A stretch of DNA of 64,000 bases from Morinoia aosen (lineage: Eukaryota; Arthropoda; Malacostraca; Amphipoda; Talitridae): contig CM059560.1 in NCBI GenBank assembly GCA_030386875.1, positions 21,136,683 to 21,200,682 of the forward strand. Direction: 5' to 3'. The notes under the pieces were generated by a model that searched no databases, had not been told where the DNA came from, and saw only the letters and a list, made by a program, of their open reading frames with translations. Below are positions 31,762 to 43,200 of the stretch, in pieces (position 1 is the first letter of the stretch; each line of letters begins with the position of its first letter). The position numbers were made by a program, and so were the translations under genes.

Positions 31762-33075
31762 CTACACCTTTTTCACTTCAAATTAATCTAAGTCGAGTTC
31801 AATTTAATCCGAGTCAAGTTCAAATTAATCCGAGTCAAGTTCAAATTAATCCAATTCAAGTTCAAATTACTCCGAGTCAAGTTCAAATTAATCCAAATTA
31901 ATCCATTAATCCATGAGTTATAAAATGACATATTAATTTCTTAATTTGAGTTTTTTGTGTTAAATATGTATCTATTGGATGTTATAAGCGTGACTGGTTT
32001 GGAGGATTTATTTACACTCATAGATATTTATATCCATGAAATTCCACTTTATCACATGTATGAAATCATATACATGCAAATACAAAAGGTTATCATTGAA
32101 CGTGATGTAGATTTAATCTTTAAAAGAAATATACAAATGAGATTCACTTAGTACTAATGTACGATTCCGTTTGATTACAATTTATACATGTACATTAATA
32201 CCCAGGTACATTCTTGCATTAGCAATATAAATGTTGCCATCCATTCGAATTCCGTTTTAGTCAATGTGAAGAAATGTAGGATCGACTTACAATACACAAT
32301 AGTAATACAAGAAACAATGTTTCTAACTTAATACTGATTTTATTTGTGTGTGTTCACAATTCAATATATAAAACTTTCACGACTTGAATATTCATTAAAT
32401 GATTATTATACAAGTTATTGAAGTCTTAAACGTATTATATATTGAATTGTAAACACACCCAAATGAAATCAGTTGTAAATTAGAAACATTGTTACCTGTA
32501 TTATTATTGTCTATTGTGAGTGGATCGTACATTTCTTCATATTGCCTAACACGGAATTAGAATGGATGGCAACATTTATATTGTTAATGCAAGAATGTAT
32601 CTGGGTAGTAATGTAAATGTATAAATTGTAATCAAACGGAATCGTACATTAGTACTCAGTGAATCGCACTTGTATATTTCTTTTAAAGATTAAATCTACA
32701 TATCGTCCAATGATAATACTTCGTACTTTCATGTATATGATTTCATAGATGTGGTAAAGTTGAATTTCACGTATATAAATATCTATGAGTGTAAATAAAT
32801 CCTCGAAACCAGTTTTGCTCATTACATCCAATGGATACATATTTAACACAAAAAACTCAAATTAACAAATTTTAATGTCATTTTTTAACTCAATTAATGG
32901 AGATAAATTTGAACTTGACTTGGATTAATTTGAATTTGTCTCAGATCAATTTGAACTTGACTCGGATTAATTTGAACTTGAGTTGGATGAAATTGAACTT
33001 GACTTGGATTAATTTGAAATTGACTTGGATTAAATTGAACTTGACTTAGATTAATTTGAAGTGAAAAAGGTGTAG
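31762..33075. mobile_element. Foldback-like element, two arms of about 640 bp
   Basis: The left arm starts CTACACCTTTTTCACTTCAA and the right arm ends with its inverse. The arms meet near 32400 with almost no loop. Each outer arm holds a tandem array of a roughly 22-24 bp unit, AATTAATCCGAGTCAAGTTC, the hallmark of foldback elements. Each arm also has a 64-66 codon frame beginning MLNMY (31957-32151 plus; 32649-32849 minus), but about a quarter of the residues differ, so I do not call it a gene. It lies in the proposed first intron of the MULE-like gene. Confidence 0.85.
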
Positions 33076-34356
33076 TATACTACGTGGCGAGCTCGGAAAG
33101 AATATAATATTCATTATAATAAAACAAAAAATGTGTATGCTATTTCTTATTTACGCTAATAGTACTGGCTCAAAGAGTTCATCTGAGTCAAAGACATGAA
33201 AAGGATTGTAGTACAACACAGCCGTCAGCTCTACGTAGCAGGATGAAATTCGTTTTTATCATCACTTATTTCCTATTCTCAGTATTTATATGTACCATCC
33301 GTACATGAAAAAGTTTTGAAATTCATTTTTGTGTGTATATTAGTCTATATGTTCCTAGATGCGAGTGTTGTGCTATATTTCTTATAAATTATTTTTGGAA
33401 AACGTTCTCTCACTACTTAGAAATAATTCAAGACGGTGTTTCAGTCGAGTTCGGATAGAGCGTATTCGTGTCTTTTCATCTTTCATTTTGTTCACTTATA
33501 GTGGAGGACTTCCGAGGCCTTCTTTTTCTTGTAGTTTTTATGAGTTTTAAATCATCTTACCAAGCATGAAATATCCCAGATAATATATTTCTTTGGTACC
33601 TCTTATTGACATAATTAACCCCTGACAGCACCATTGTACTGTACGCCTCGTTTGGTTTGTACTCCTGTATTCCTCGTATGGGGGAAATACGCGTTTTTTA
33701 TTCCTTCTTTCTGTGCGCAATGTTAGCTCTGAACTTACAACTTGAAATAACTCTAAATTTCAGTAAATAAAATTTGCATACTAGGCCACTGTTCCCCTTA
33801 CTCCTAAGTGCAAAAACTTTGTGCATATTTGCTACTCGTATGTGATATCACAGTATCTTCAATTTGTCACATGTACCCATGTGCGCATAATGTTGAACAG
33901 AATACCGAAAGCCTGTGAAGCCTGAGATGGTTTTTGTTGTTGATCATAGACTGTAACTTGATTTCCCTTCAAATTTCCGTAGAAAACAAAAAGCTAGTAC
34001 ATTTTTTCGTTTTTCTTAGACTTACTTCCGTTTTACTTACTTTTTCTTCGGGTATTCGGGTATTATATTTATATTATATTAGTATACATTATATATATTA
34101 TTATAGTATAGATAGATTAATTATAATGAAAAATGAACGCTCTAATTAAGCGCAAGATTTTAACGATAATATGCATGGTCTATTGGGAAAAGCATTTTGG
34201 AATAGGATAATCTAATATCGAAATACATGACTGAAGGAAGTAACTAATGACTTTTGCAAATTCAATGTAAGTTTTTACACATATAGTAATCTCAAGATGC
34301 GATAATTAGGTGGTCTAATACTCACCTATGTTCGTTTTTTCTTTTACGTTGAACAG
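33076..34356. other. Rest of the proposed first intron
   Basis: AT-rich, with TATATA-type tracts near 34050-34120. No gene or known repeat is seen. Confidence 0.4.
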
Positions 34357-34458
34357 TTGAAAGGCGACACAAGCAAACGACCTCCTACCGGAGGCGTTCG
34401 TTTGAATGAATATTTTCACGAAGAAAACGTCGCAGTATCTACGGGGAAGTGTGCAAAG
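34357..34458 (+). CDS. Putative exon 2 of the MULE-like gene
   Basis: 102 bp, exactly 34 codons, bounded by TTGAACAG| and GCAAAG|GTGAGT. It encodes LKGDTSKRPPTGGVRLNEYF and 14 more residues with no stop. Perfect phase at both borders supports it, though it has no recognisable domain. Confidence 0.5.
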
Positions 34459-35017
34459 GTGAGTTCTTCTAATCAATTATCACTTGTCTAAATAAAAGTG
34501 GTGAAGAAATGTTTGTCGGCAAATTATTTCCGAACGAAATTAGCGCAGTAAATGGAAAGGAAAAAGGTTATCTCAATTATTTGGCAACCATATGGTCAAT
34601 ATTTTTCTTTCTCATCCTCTTTTCCAACTTTTGAACTCTACGAAATATTTAAATTTCTTCACGTGTTCATATACACAGGAAACTTCTCACAATTTTTTCC
34701 TGCAGTATGTCAATCGTTAAAATTCTGTACCTCTGCCATGCTATAAAATTCAACGTTTCGATGAAACTATTATCTTCAGGCTGAAAAAAGCAAATATATC
34801 ACATTTTTATAGTCACATCGATAAAAATGTCAATCAACTGCTCAAGCACAAGCAGACCCAGTAAAAACACAAGAAATACATTGTAAGACGACTAGATATG
34901 AGTAGTTTCCATAAAAATATCGAATACCAGCAGAATGGCTAATATTGCACAGCAGTTACATGGTCATTGCAGCAGAGACACAGGAGAAATGGTCAAACAA
35001 GCCTATGTTTCAAACAT

Positions 35018-35275
35018 TTAGGCTGCATTACTATTGAATAGTTTTAAAGCAGCGAAATCATTATAATTTTCATTGAGGGCCGGTTTTAGGTTGTGAACAT
35101 ATAATGCATCTATAATTTGGATATGCTCTTTTTTAACTACATGATACAGAATTTGTATGTTTGGATAAACATCTTCATGTGAGTGCATTCCAGCCATGAT
35201 GACTAAGGAATCGATTAAAAATATAGCCATGATATTTATGCGCAGTTATTCGTTTTTTTAGAGTCATCTTAGTGA
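35018..35275 (-). pseudogene. Penelope-like endonuclease C-terminal fragment, antisense in intron 2
   Basis: On the minus strand, the frame ending at 35018 reads IIDALYVHNLKPALNENYND then FAALKLF. This is the usual C-terminal pattern of PLE GIY-YIG endonucleases (EAL-x-I-x-x-KP-x-LNE). Upstream in another frame, KKRITAHKYHGYIF fits the R-x-x-x-H region. At least one frameshift; a short truncated copy. Confidence 0.45.
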
Positions 35276-35395
35276 TGCTAATGTTAATTCAGAGACTACA
35301 TTCTCTTCCTTCGCACTTAAATTGATTTATTACATTGGCCATGTCTACGTCAAGGTTCGAAAACTTCTGACAAAGATTTAATTTCCAAATTTCAG

Positions 35396-36862
35396 GAAAA
35401 AAGACAAGAAGAAGAAGAAGAAGACCTTCAACATGAGACACCTGAGAAACAGAAGAATCGGCATGATGAAAAGGACGAGTACAGTGACATGACTGACCAG
35501 GGGACTTGTGAGGCTGAGCATGATGGCCAAAATGACTTGAATGATTGTGAGTTTTGTGACATGACTGACCAGGGGACGTGTGAGTCAGAGCATGATGGCC
35601 AAAATGACTCGAGTGATAGTGAGTTTTGTGACATGACTGACCAGGGGACGTGTGAGTCAGAGCATTATGGCCAAAATGACTCGAATGATGGTGAGTTCAG
35701 TGACATGACTGAACAGGGGACGTGTGAGTCAGAGCATGATGGCCAAAATGACTCGAATGATGGTGAGTTCAGTGACATGACTGACCAGGGGACGTGTGAG
35801 TCAGAGTATGATGGCCAAAATGACTCGAATGATGGTGAGTTCAGTGATATGACTGACCGGGGGACTTGTGAGTCGGACCATGAGGGTCTAAATGACACCA
35901 ACAACTCGTCCAACTCAGCTAATGATGAGAAACACGAAGATGGCAATGAATACGAAAGCGGAGTAAACGATAGTGTCAGTGAAGTGTCTCAGGACTATAA
36001 CTCGAGTTGCTATCCGAGAACGCACCGGCATGAGCACCAATACGGGTCCCAATGGGAGCTGAGCCACGAAAATCTCCAAGAGTATTGCAAGGAAAGATCG
36101 AAAGACAGAAACCAAGATAACGCCGATAACGAAATTTCCGATGCAGTAGAATCAGACGACCGAGAAGAACCGATCAGTGGAAGAGAGCCTGATTTCAGAA
36201 ATGCATACCATTCTGTGCGTAACCCTGACTACCAAACAGAAACAAGGCATGATGTAGGAGAGTATTTCCGAGAGCAGTGCACGCTAATAGCAAAAAGGAA
36301 AACCGAAGAAAACCTCGATGAATACTTACGACACGGAAAAGGTAAGCACTATCACCTGAGACAAACATTTCTTATAAGAAGTCATGGTTGTCCCCCTAGT
36401 GACATATTTGAACCACGGCACGAGCGGCACAATGCTCTTTTGACAAGAATAAGACAGGCAAATGAAGGATGTTGCTTGAGATTTTACGACAGGCGTACGT
36501 ATAGGAAGAGTTATGCTGGAGAGCCTACTTTCAGCTTCCTGATAGCTTGCCGTGACTCATCTTGTCCCTTGAAACAGAAAATTGTTTACCTGAAAGGTCA
36601 AGAAGACACCGATGACATACATAAAGTTTTTTTGCTAGAAAAGGTGAAAGGTATAAAGAGCCACAAGCCAACAAAGCGACAAGTCGAACAGGAAGAAAGA
36701 AGACTCCTTGGAGAGAAGGTCGTGCAGGAAGGGCCATCAAACGTTTATTACGGCCAACTTGCCTGTACGGAAGGAAGTAGTAATACTTCTACGAATATCC
36801 GCTCTCTCAGCAATTTGAGCAAACTCGGGCAGAAAACTAAGAATGTCGGTAAATGTCCTTAG
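35396..36862 (+). CDS. Main exon: acidic repeats and zinc-finger-like segment
   Basis: The acceptor TTTCCAAATTTCAG| is followed by an open frame of 488 codons. An acidic KRQEEEEEDLQ start leads into six 24-residue repeats (about residues 31-174), then a long acidic linker. Near residue 360 a segment has CCLRFYDRRTYRKSYAGEP, IACRDSSCPLKQK and a His at KSHKP, a C-C-H layout like the FLYWCH/WRKY-GCM1 fingers that precede MULE catalytic cores. R-rich ...RRLLGEKVVQEGPSNVYYGQ follows, also typical. The frame ends at a stop at 36862, just where the catalytic part starts in another frame. Confidence 0.5.
   Translation, partial: EKRQEEEEEDLQHETPEKQKNRHDEKDEYSDMTDQGTCEAEHDGQNDLNDCEFCDMTDQGTCESEHDGQNDSSDSEFCDMTDQGTCESEHYGQNDSNDGEFSDMTEQGTCESEHDGQNDSNDGEFSDMTDQGTCESEYDGQNDSNDGEFSDMTDRGTCESDHEGLNDTNNSSNSANDEKHEDGNEYESGVNDSVSEVSQDYNSSCYPRTHRHEHQYGSQWELSHENLQEYCKERSKDRNQDNADNEISDAVESDDREEPISGREPDFRNAYHSVRNPDYQTETRHDVGEYFREQCTLIAKRKTEENLDEYLRHGKGKHYHLRQTFLIRSHGCPPSDIFEPRHERHNALLTRIRQANEGCCLRFYDRRTYRKSYAGEPTFSFLIACRDSSCPLKQKIVYLKGQEDTDDIHKVFLLEKVKGIKSHKPTKRQVEQEERRLLGEKVVQEGPSNVYYGQLACTEGSSNTSTNIRSLSNLSKLGQKTKNVGKCP
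35486..35917 (+). repeat. Six in-frame 72-bp repeats (24-residue acidic unit)
   Basis: The unit reads DMTDQGTCESEHDGQNDSND then GEFS at the protein level. Copies start about every 72 bp from 35486. Differences between copies are mostly single substitutions that keep the frame, for example SEH/SEY and GEFS/CEFC. Confidence 0.9.
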
Positions 36863-37236
36863 ATGACGACACGGATCTCCAATTAACAATCGTAAAACTC
36901 CGCGACGAAGACGCCAGAATGAATAAAATCCTCCCTGGTTTAGTGCAAGAATTTGATTGCATAAACTTCAAACTTGGTTTGCAGTCTGAGCATGAGCTTC
37001 GACAGCTAGCTAGAATACCTAACGTAACACTTCATTTGGATTCGACTGGTGGTATCATTAGTGGTTGCAAAGCGGACGCCTGCTTCTACCACGCTGTGGT
37101 GTTCCAACCAAAAAAAGGAGTAACTCCTTTGACGGCAATCTCGATGTTTTCAAAAAGCAGTGCATCTAACCACATAGAAAGTATGTTAGCAACCCTGCTG
37201 CACAACTTTAGGCAAGTGATTGGGAAGGAGTTCTAA
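36853..37236 (+). pseudogene. MULE-type catalytic core fragment
   Basis: A frame of 127 codons contains VTLHLDSTGGIISGCKADAC and AVVFQPKKGVTPLTAISMFS. This fits the start of a MULE DDE domain: first catalytic Asp in a D-x-T-G setting, then the strand carrying a P-L-x-A motif. The remaining catalytic residues are absent because the frame ends at 37236. Confidence 0.45.
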
Positions 37237-37657
37237 CCGAAGTGTATTAGTAGTAATGGAACTACCAATCATGGCACAATTCACCCCAATTAGCTTAAAA
37301 TGGAAATTATTTAAAAAACAATTTCAAAAAAAGATTCATTCTTTGACGAATTTTTGAGTTTCATAAGCCAAAATGAGTTACACAAACGACTAAGTCACTT
37401 TTAGATATAAATTTCAATTTTCTTAATCTAACCACAAGGGTTTCATCAATAAAAACTACTTCCGTTTTATCATTTTCCTTATTTGCAAAAAATTGTTCGA
37501 AGTTAATTTTAGTTTCCCGTTCAACTATTTTTTCTGAAGCGTACATAGAAAATGAACTGAGATTTCGTGATAGACTTGTCAAATTTCAATCATATATGAT
37601 TACGTCTGAACTATTACATAAGAAACTATTGAAAGCAAACAAAATTGAATTTAAAAT
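37237..37657. other. Unassigned spacer left of element B
   Basis: Noncoding-looking sequence after the MULE-like fragment. The minus-strand frame at 37361-37582 has no recognisable content, and the sequence is continuous with 47433 onward without element B. Confidence 0.35.
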
Positions 37658-37976
37658 TGTTCCGTCCTTTTCAGTATCCGGTCGAAAACTACGCGAATGG
37701 GGTTCGGGAGTGACGAGCAGCAACGTGATTTATAGTTTATTGGTACTTCAGAGTAGATACAGGCTTGGTAGTTGGCAAGAATCAGAGAGATCAGACGATA
37801 GGTGCTAGTACAAGTCTTCTACAATGCATCTGTGATCTATACAGGTGCTTCCTCGACGGTAATGCGTCTGCTACTGGACAGTGATGACTCTATCTAATGT
37901 GATCTCTACGGCAGCGCACCGCCAATGAACGTAGATGTCGCTTGACGATCCTATTTATGTACTCGACGAGCGCACA
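37658..37976 (-). repeat. 3' LTR of element B
   Basis: 319 bp. On the minus strand it starts TGTGCGCTCG with TACATAAATAGG as TATA box and GTTCATT at LTR position 47. The sequence preceding it on the minus strand is the polypurine tract GAGGGGAGCAAA (37977-37988). Confidence 0.95.
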
Positions 37977-37988
37977 TTTGCTCCCCTC

Positions 37989-38967
37989 ATACAATAAAAT
38001 TTTTTAATACAACAAAAAATTTTTAAAACGTTATTCAATGAACTTTGATTTTCCTTTGACTGTCAATTAATCTTACAATCCGTCAAGTTAGAACCACAAT
38101 TCGCACAGATCAGAACGTATGATACAAAATGCTTCCGAATTATGAACGGAGGTAGGCAGGTATGGCTATCGCTGTCTTTAGCAAATCATAAATTTAACAA
38201 AATGCAACGGTAATCCTACATCTCGTTAAACATTAATAAGTATAGTTACAAATCAATGATTGATTTATTATCCAAAATCAACTAATTAATTACTCTTCCC
38301 ACTTAGCTTCAAACAATTTATTTATCAATTTATTCATGTTAATTCATCAACTTATCAAAATCAAATCGCGTACGTAATAAATCATCTAAAGTTATAGAAT
38401 ATAAGTTTATATACGCAAACAATACAATACTAGAAATGGCAAGTACAAATCGTCCTACGATTTAAATTAACTTATTTCAGTTCAAGTAAATTAAATATAG
38501 AAAGTAAGTAGAATAATCAATAAGGAACTAATTCAATTCAATCTAATCAATTAACAAGCGTGCAATTTGGTTTGAGTCGCAGTCGAAATAATTAGTCTCC
38601 TTAGTTCTAGTGAAACATGAACAAAGCATTTCTATAGGACGAGTAAAACCACAACAAGGATTATATTAAACGGCATCAGAATAATAACAATAAACCGTAT
38701 CAAATAGTAGTAGACTAAGACATAGGATACTGTATAAAATAGAAGTACGCTAAAAAGGTATCTACTCTTCGGAATTTTTCATTTTCCTGGTCTGCAAAAA
38801 GTTTTTCTTTATAGTCAACTTGCACTGTGATTTCCTATATTGTTATTAAGTATGGTGCAGGTAGGATTTTGAATATATATCATTTTTTGTGGATGAGACT
38901 AAAAACATTTTCTGTATATCTTTAGCTTGAGAGAGATCCATCTTGTATGGATATTGTAGTTGTAATG
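37989..38967 (-). other. 3' noncoding part of element B
   Basis: About 1 kb, AT-rich, equivalent to 11552-12636 of element A. No frame is shared by the two. Confidence 0.5.
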
Positions 38968-39291
38968 TTATGTGTTGACTTGAGGTGGGACTGCGAGTAT
39001 TTGCTTAGGATTACAAATCTCCTTCCAAACGTTTCGCCGCAAGGCTACGTCTTCTCCACTAAGTCTACTAATGATTTTGTTTAAATCTCGTTTAATATAA
39101 ATAATCATGACTGTGATAATAATCGTGATTAGTGTGTAAATGAGCAACATTATATCACTCAACTGATCAGGAATGAGATCTACCCTCGTTTCCTCCGTGT
39201 GTCGGATGAGTTCATCCGAGATCTGACCATTATTGGCCTTTATTGCCGTTAATATGGCATCTACATTAATATTAGAGACTTTGTTTCCCAT
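38968..39291 (-). CDS. Small conserved membrane protein of element B (MGNKVS start)
   Basis: 107 residues from the Met shared with element A (an in-frame Met lies five codons upstream). N-myristoylation pattern MGNKVS, a membrane segment near residues 48-70, and a basic tail. The first 50 residues equal those of A while the tail varies. The stretch immediately upstream is open and hydrophobic in both elements (SGTILIPAL-like), so an upstream exon is possible. It sits 130 bp after small gene 1. Confidence 0.6.
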   Translation of the reverse strand: MGNKVSNINVDAILTAIKANNGQISDELIRHTEETRVDLIPDQLSDIMLLIYTLITIIITVMIIYIKRDLNKIISRLSGEDVALRRNVWKEICNPKQILAVPPQVNT

Positions 39292-39420
39292 TTTAACGGG
39301 CCACAAAGCTACTAGCAGCGCAGGAATTAAAATGGTGCCGCTTGAAATTACGTAAGTAGTTATTATTGATTAATAGTGAATATTGTTTTTAGCAATTACA
39401 GATATAGAAAATTTATTTTA

Positions 39421-39648
39421 TCACTGGATGGTTGCTGGGAATGCAGCGATTCTTATTTCAAATACTAGTTCGATATCGTTTCCGGATTCATATACCAAAA
39501 TACGTGTACGTAAAGGGGAATCGAGGTTCAGGAACAAGGTTAATTTGCAATAGGCCTCCTGTAACAATTCTTTAGGTACCCTAATTCTGAAAACGATCGT
39601 CGATTCCTGTGGTTGCCAGAGTTGGTTGGTAGCCCCGGTACACATCAA
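39421..39648 (-). CDS. Small conserved env-position protein 1 of element B
   Basis: 75 residues, MMCTGATNQLWQPQES, identical to element A at 65 positions. It follows a conserved CTAAT...TTTCTTTTCAG acceptor whose AG lies at 39729-39730 (minus strand). No family is recognised. Confidence 0.6.
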   Translation of the reverse strand: MMCTGATNQLWQPQESTIVFRIRVPKELLQEAYCKLTLFLNLDSPLRTRILVYESGNDIELVFEIRIAAFPATIQ

Positions 39649-39730
39649 TACAAATTAAGCAGTGAATGCGTATGTTGTAAATCAGAAGGGGTAATGTTCC
39701 GGAGTTGTTCAGGAATCGCTCCAGGAATCT

Positions 39731-40290
39731 GAAAAGAAACGATACATCTTATTAGCATGGCCCCAAGTTTAAAGTAAACAATTTACGTTTCATACTAGGA
39801 TATTTCATACTAAGATTTCATACTAAGATTTCATACTAAGATTTCATACTAAGATTTCACACTAAGGCACGCTTCCTTCCCTCTCATCAAGACACATACA
39901 TTCCAACTACACTGCCTGGCATTGTTTTCAAACAATTTGCGGCAGGTGCGATACAGTTCTCGCAGGCTTCGCACTCGCGCTCTCGTGTCGACATCTCCAC
40001 ACGATTGCACCTAAGTTTATCAATTCTAGCTCACGACCTGATGAACACACTCTGATGTCGCAACGATAGTATGACAACATCCTCAGCTCATCATCTCGGC
40101 ACAAGGTGTTTGCTCAACAGAATATTTCCTAACGCAAGACATACATACAGTCTTAAGAAACTCATAGAACACACTTACATGCTAAGAACTCATAGAACGA
40201 ACTTACAAGCTAAATACCATTGAAATACATATATTGAATGGCAATCTCGGAATACATGAAAATGAACAGTTACAAACTAGGTTGACAATT
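39731..40290 (-). other. Pol to small-gene spacer of element B
   Basis: Corresponds to 10278-10795 in A, but here pol is followed directly by TTGTCAACCTAGTTTG with no inverted LTR block. Several TTTCATACTAAG/ATTTCATACT-type tandem steps lie at 39788-39860. No gene is seen. Confidence 0.55.
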
Positions 40291-43200
40291 TTACCTTTTT
40301 ATCCTATCTAAAGGCAGTACATGGTTTAAATTCGATCGGATAATCTTGTTACCAATCCTAATATCTGCATAATTTTTACCTAGTCTTTCAATAATACCCG
40401 GACCCAAAAAATTCAGCTGTAATTTGTGTTTTTTGGCCTGGTTCTTCACTAGTACACGGTCCGTCACTTTTAAATTTTTATCGCGACGTTTCACGTTCCT
40501 ATAGTTGGTTCTTTCGATTGTAGCGTTAATGATTGCATTTCGAATATTGTTCACTACAATAGATGACTCTTTAAATTTTTGTTTTTGAACATCTTCATAT
40601 GAAGTCGCAACATTTAAATCTTCTAAATTAGTAGAACTGATGTACACGCACGTATCTCTACCGAAAACTGTGTACGCAGGGGTATCGCCTAATGTTTCAT
40701 TAAAACTATTGTTAATCGAATTCTCCACAATATCCAGTAGTCTATCCCACTCATTATGAGTAAGAAAATTTAGATACAACTTGAGCAGGTGTCGAATTTT
40801 ACCATTACATCGTGCAACAATGCCGTTTGAAAAAGGGGAATAAGCTAGAACTTCCTTTTTTAAGATAGAAAGTCCTTTTGCGAAATTTCTCACATTAGAT
40901 GATTTAAATTCCAGAGCGTTGTCGGACAACAACACGTCTGGGGTACCGAACAAACAGCAAAAATTCCATAGACAATCTGTGACAGTCTCTGTACATCGGT
41001 CACTAGTCGAATATAATTTAACAAATCGTGAAAAGAGGTCGATGATAACAAGAATATATTTGTTACCATTGTCCGTCATTGGTAATGGACCGTAGAAGTC
41101 CATGCTGACCGTTTGAAAACATCGTGTTCCAATTGGAGCATTTAGAATTTTAATCGGAGTCGATATTCGTGATTTTAAAATCGTACAGCTGTCACAAGAT
41201 TCAACAATTTTGCGTGTAATTGTCCTTTCGTACGGATGAAAATATTTTAATTTAAACTTAAACAAGGTATGATTTAGATCAGTGTGGGATAAATTATGGA
41301 TGAAAAGAATTGTCTGGTGTAGCAAAGTATATGGCACCACAATAGTCAGAATGGTACTGGGTCTATTGTCAATTTTTCGTCTTTTATACAAAATGTCATT
41401 CATAATCAGAAATTCATTTATGTCAGTATTAGAAACTTTAGTTGCATTCTCTAGGGCATTCTTTATTTCAGAACAAAAGGGATCTTGATCTTGTTCACGT
41501 TTAAATTCGTCCAGCGACCAGTTGTCGTTAATACTTGAATGGTCTGTAGTCTTGATAACTTTATCCAGTCTGCATAAGCGTCTGGGTTCTGTCTGCTGTT
41601 CAGCAGTACTGTTGTTGTTTCTGCCATCCTCACTTCCTGGTATTGTTTCCTCGAACTCTCCCTCAGTCACCGGCTTGTTACATCTGCTACCCGCAGCAGC
41701 GGCTTGCAGCCTGGTTACAACGGGAAAAGTCTCTACATCTGGGGTTAAATCAGAACACTCTAAAAGTTCTTTTTCGGTTAAAGGATTTTTGTCATGATTT
41801 AATCTACTCAATGCATCGGCGGCACTATTCGCTTTTCCAGAAAAATATTTTAATTTGGCATCAAAAGCTTGCACGTATATGCTCCATCTAGCGAGCGTGT
41901 TGTCTTCAGGTAATTTCTTTGAAAATAAAGGAACTAACGGCTTGTGATCGGTATATATGACCAGATCATATCCTAAAACAAGATATTTAAAGTGTTTTAA
42001 CGCTTCAACTATGGCGAACATTTCCTTTTTCGTAGTTGAGTATCGTCGTTGAGTGGAATTCAACGTTTTAGAGAAAAATGCGACAGGTCTCATGTTTCGA
42101 ATTTTATCAGTAGATGACTGGAGTAAAACAGCTCCGATGCCAACATTTGATGCATCACTAAACAGATGAAATTTTTGATCGAAGTTTGGGTGACTCAAGA
42201 CCGTGCTTTCACACAGTTCATCCTTTAGTTTTTCAAAAGCGTTTTGACAATCCTTTTCCCAATTGAATTCAACATTTTTCTTTAGAAGATTATAGAGTGG
42301 GCTTGCGATACTCGCAAAATTTTTTATGTACCTACGAAAGAAATTTACTAGTCCTAGAAATGACTGTAATTCTTTCACATTCTTAGGAATTTCTAAATTC
42401 TTTACTTTGTCAGTACCGGTGCTTCTGGTTCCCATTCCACTAATGGAATGTCCTAAATATTCAATCTCGTTCTTGAAGAAATCACATTTTTCATTCTTGA
42501 TTGACAATCTAGCGTTTCTTAATAGTTCAAGTACAACTTTTATATCTGCAAGATGCTGTGCCTTCTCCTTTGAGAATATGAGCACGTCGTCCATAAAGAC
42601 GAAAGATAGTTTTCCTAGAACAGGAGATAGCGTTTGCGTCATTACTGACTGGAAATATGCAGGTGAAGTTTTTAAACCAAAAGGTAATCTATTAAACTCG
42701 AATTTTCGACTACCAACTGTAAATGCTGTTATTTCTTTACTCTCATCGGTCAGTGTAATATTATGATATCCTGACCTGAGATCTAATTTCGAAAAGTATT
42801 TTTGACCATTTAAACTATAAAGAATCTCATCTACGCGCGGCAGCGGGAATGATTCTTCATGAATTACCTCATTTACTTTGCGAAAGTCAACTACCGGACG
42901 TATGGTGCCATCATTCTTATGAACTACAATTATCGGTGAATTATAAGCTGAAATCGATGGTCTAATGATTCCATCGTCTAACATTTTTTCGTTAACGACT
43001 TTCAAGTCTTCCATGTAACGGTGGGCAATACGATAGGGAGGGACATTTACAACATCCACGTTAGGTTTCAAACGTATTTTGTATGGTTTAATCGCAGCAG
43101 CGGAGATCGATTCATTTTCTATAGTAATAACGTCTCTGAATTCGTTCAACAAACTCAGCAATTCAGGCTTCATTTCGTCATCGTTGCACTTGATATCATC

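Larger units (their letters stand above)
30606..37236 (+). pseudogene. MULE-like transposase gene, spliced, frame-broken
   Basis: Three exons fit one gene: 30606-30787, 34357-34458 and 35396-36862, with clean GT/AG borders and matching phase. A further piece in another frame runs to 37236. Order of parts: short basic N-terminus, acidic 24-residue repeats, a zinc-finger-like segment with CRDSSC and a following His, then DSTGGI starting a MULE-type DDE core. Frames are broken once in exon 1 and once near 36853, and the catalytic core is truncated. It could be a decayed autonomous transposon or a decayed domesticated copy. Other DDE families cannot be excluded. Confidence 0.45.

Noticed and set aside
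31957-32849. Matching 64-66 codon frames in both arms of the foldback element
   Set aside because: The symmetry of the arms explains the match; about a quarter of the residues differ with many non-conservative changes, so protein-level selection is not supported.
33934-34149. 71-codon frame near TATA-rich sequence
   Set aside because: Low-complexity Tyr/Ile-rich tail from TA tracts; no family resemblance, and it lies in a proposed intron.
37361-37582. Minus-strand 73-codon frame left of element B as a Polinton or MULE gene
   Set aside because: No motif is recognisable and no start context matches; kept as unassigned.
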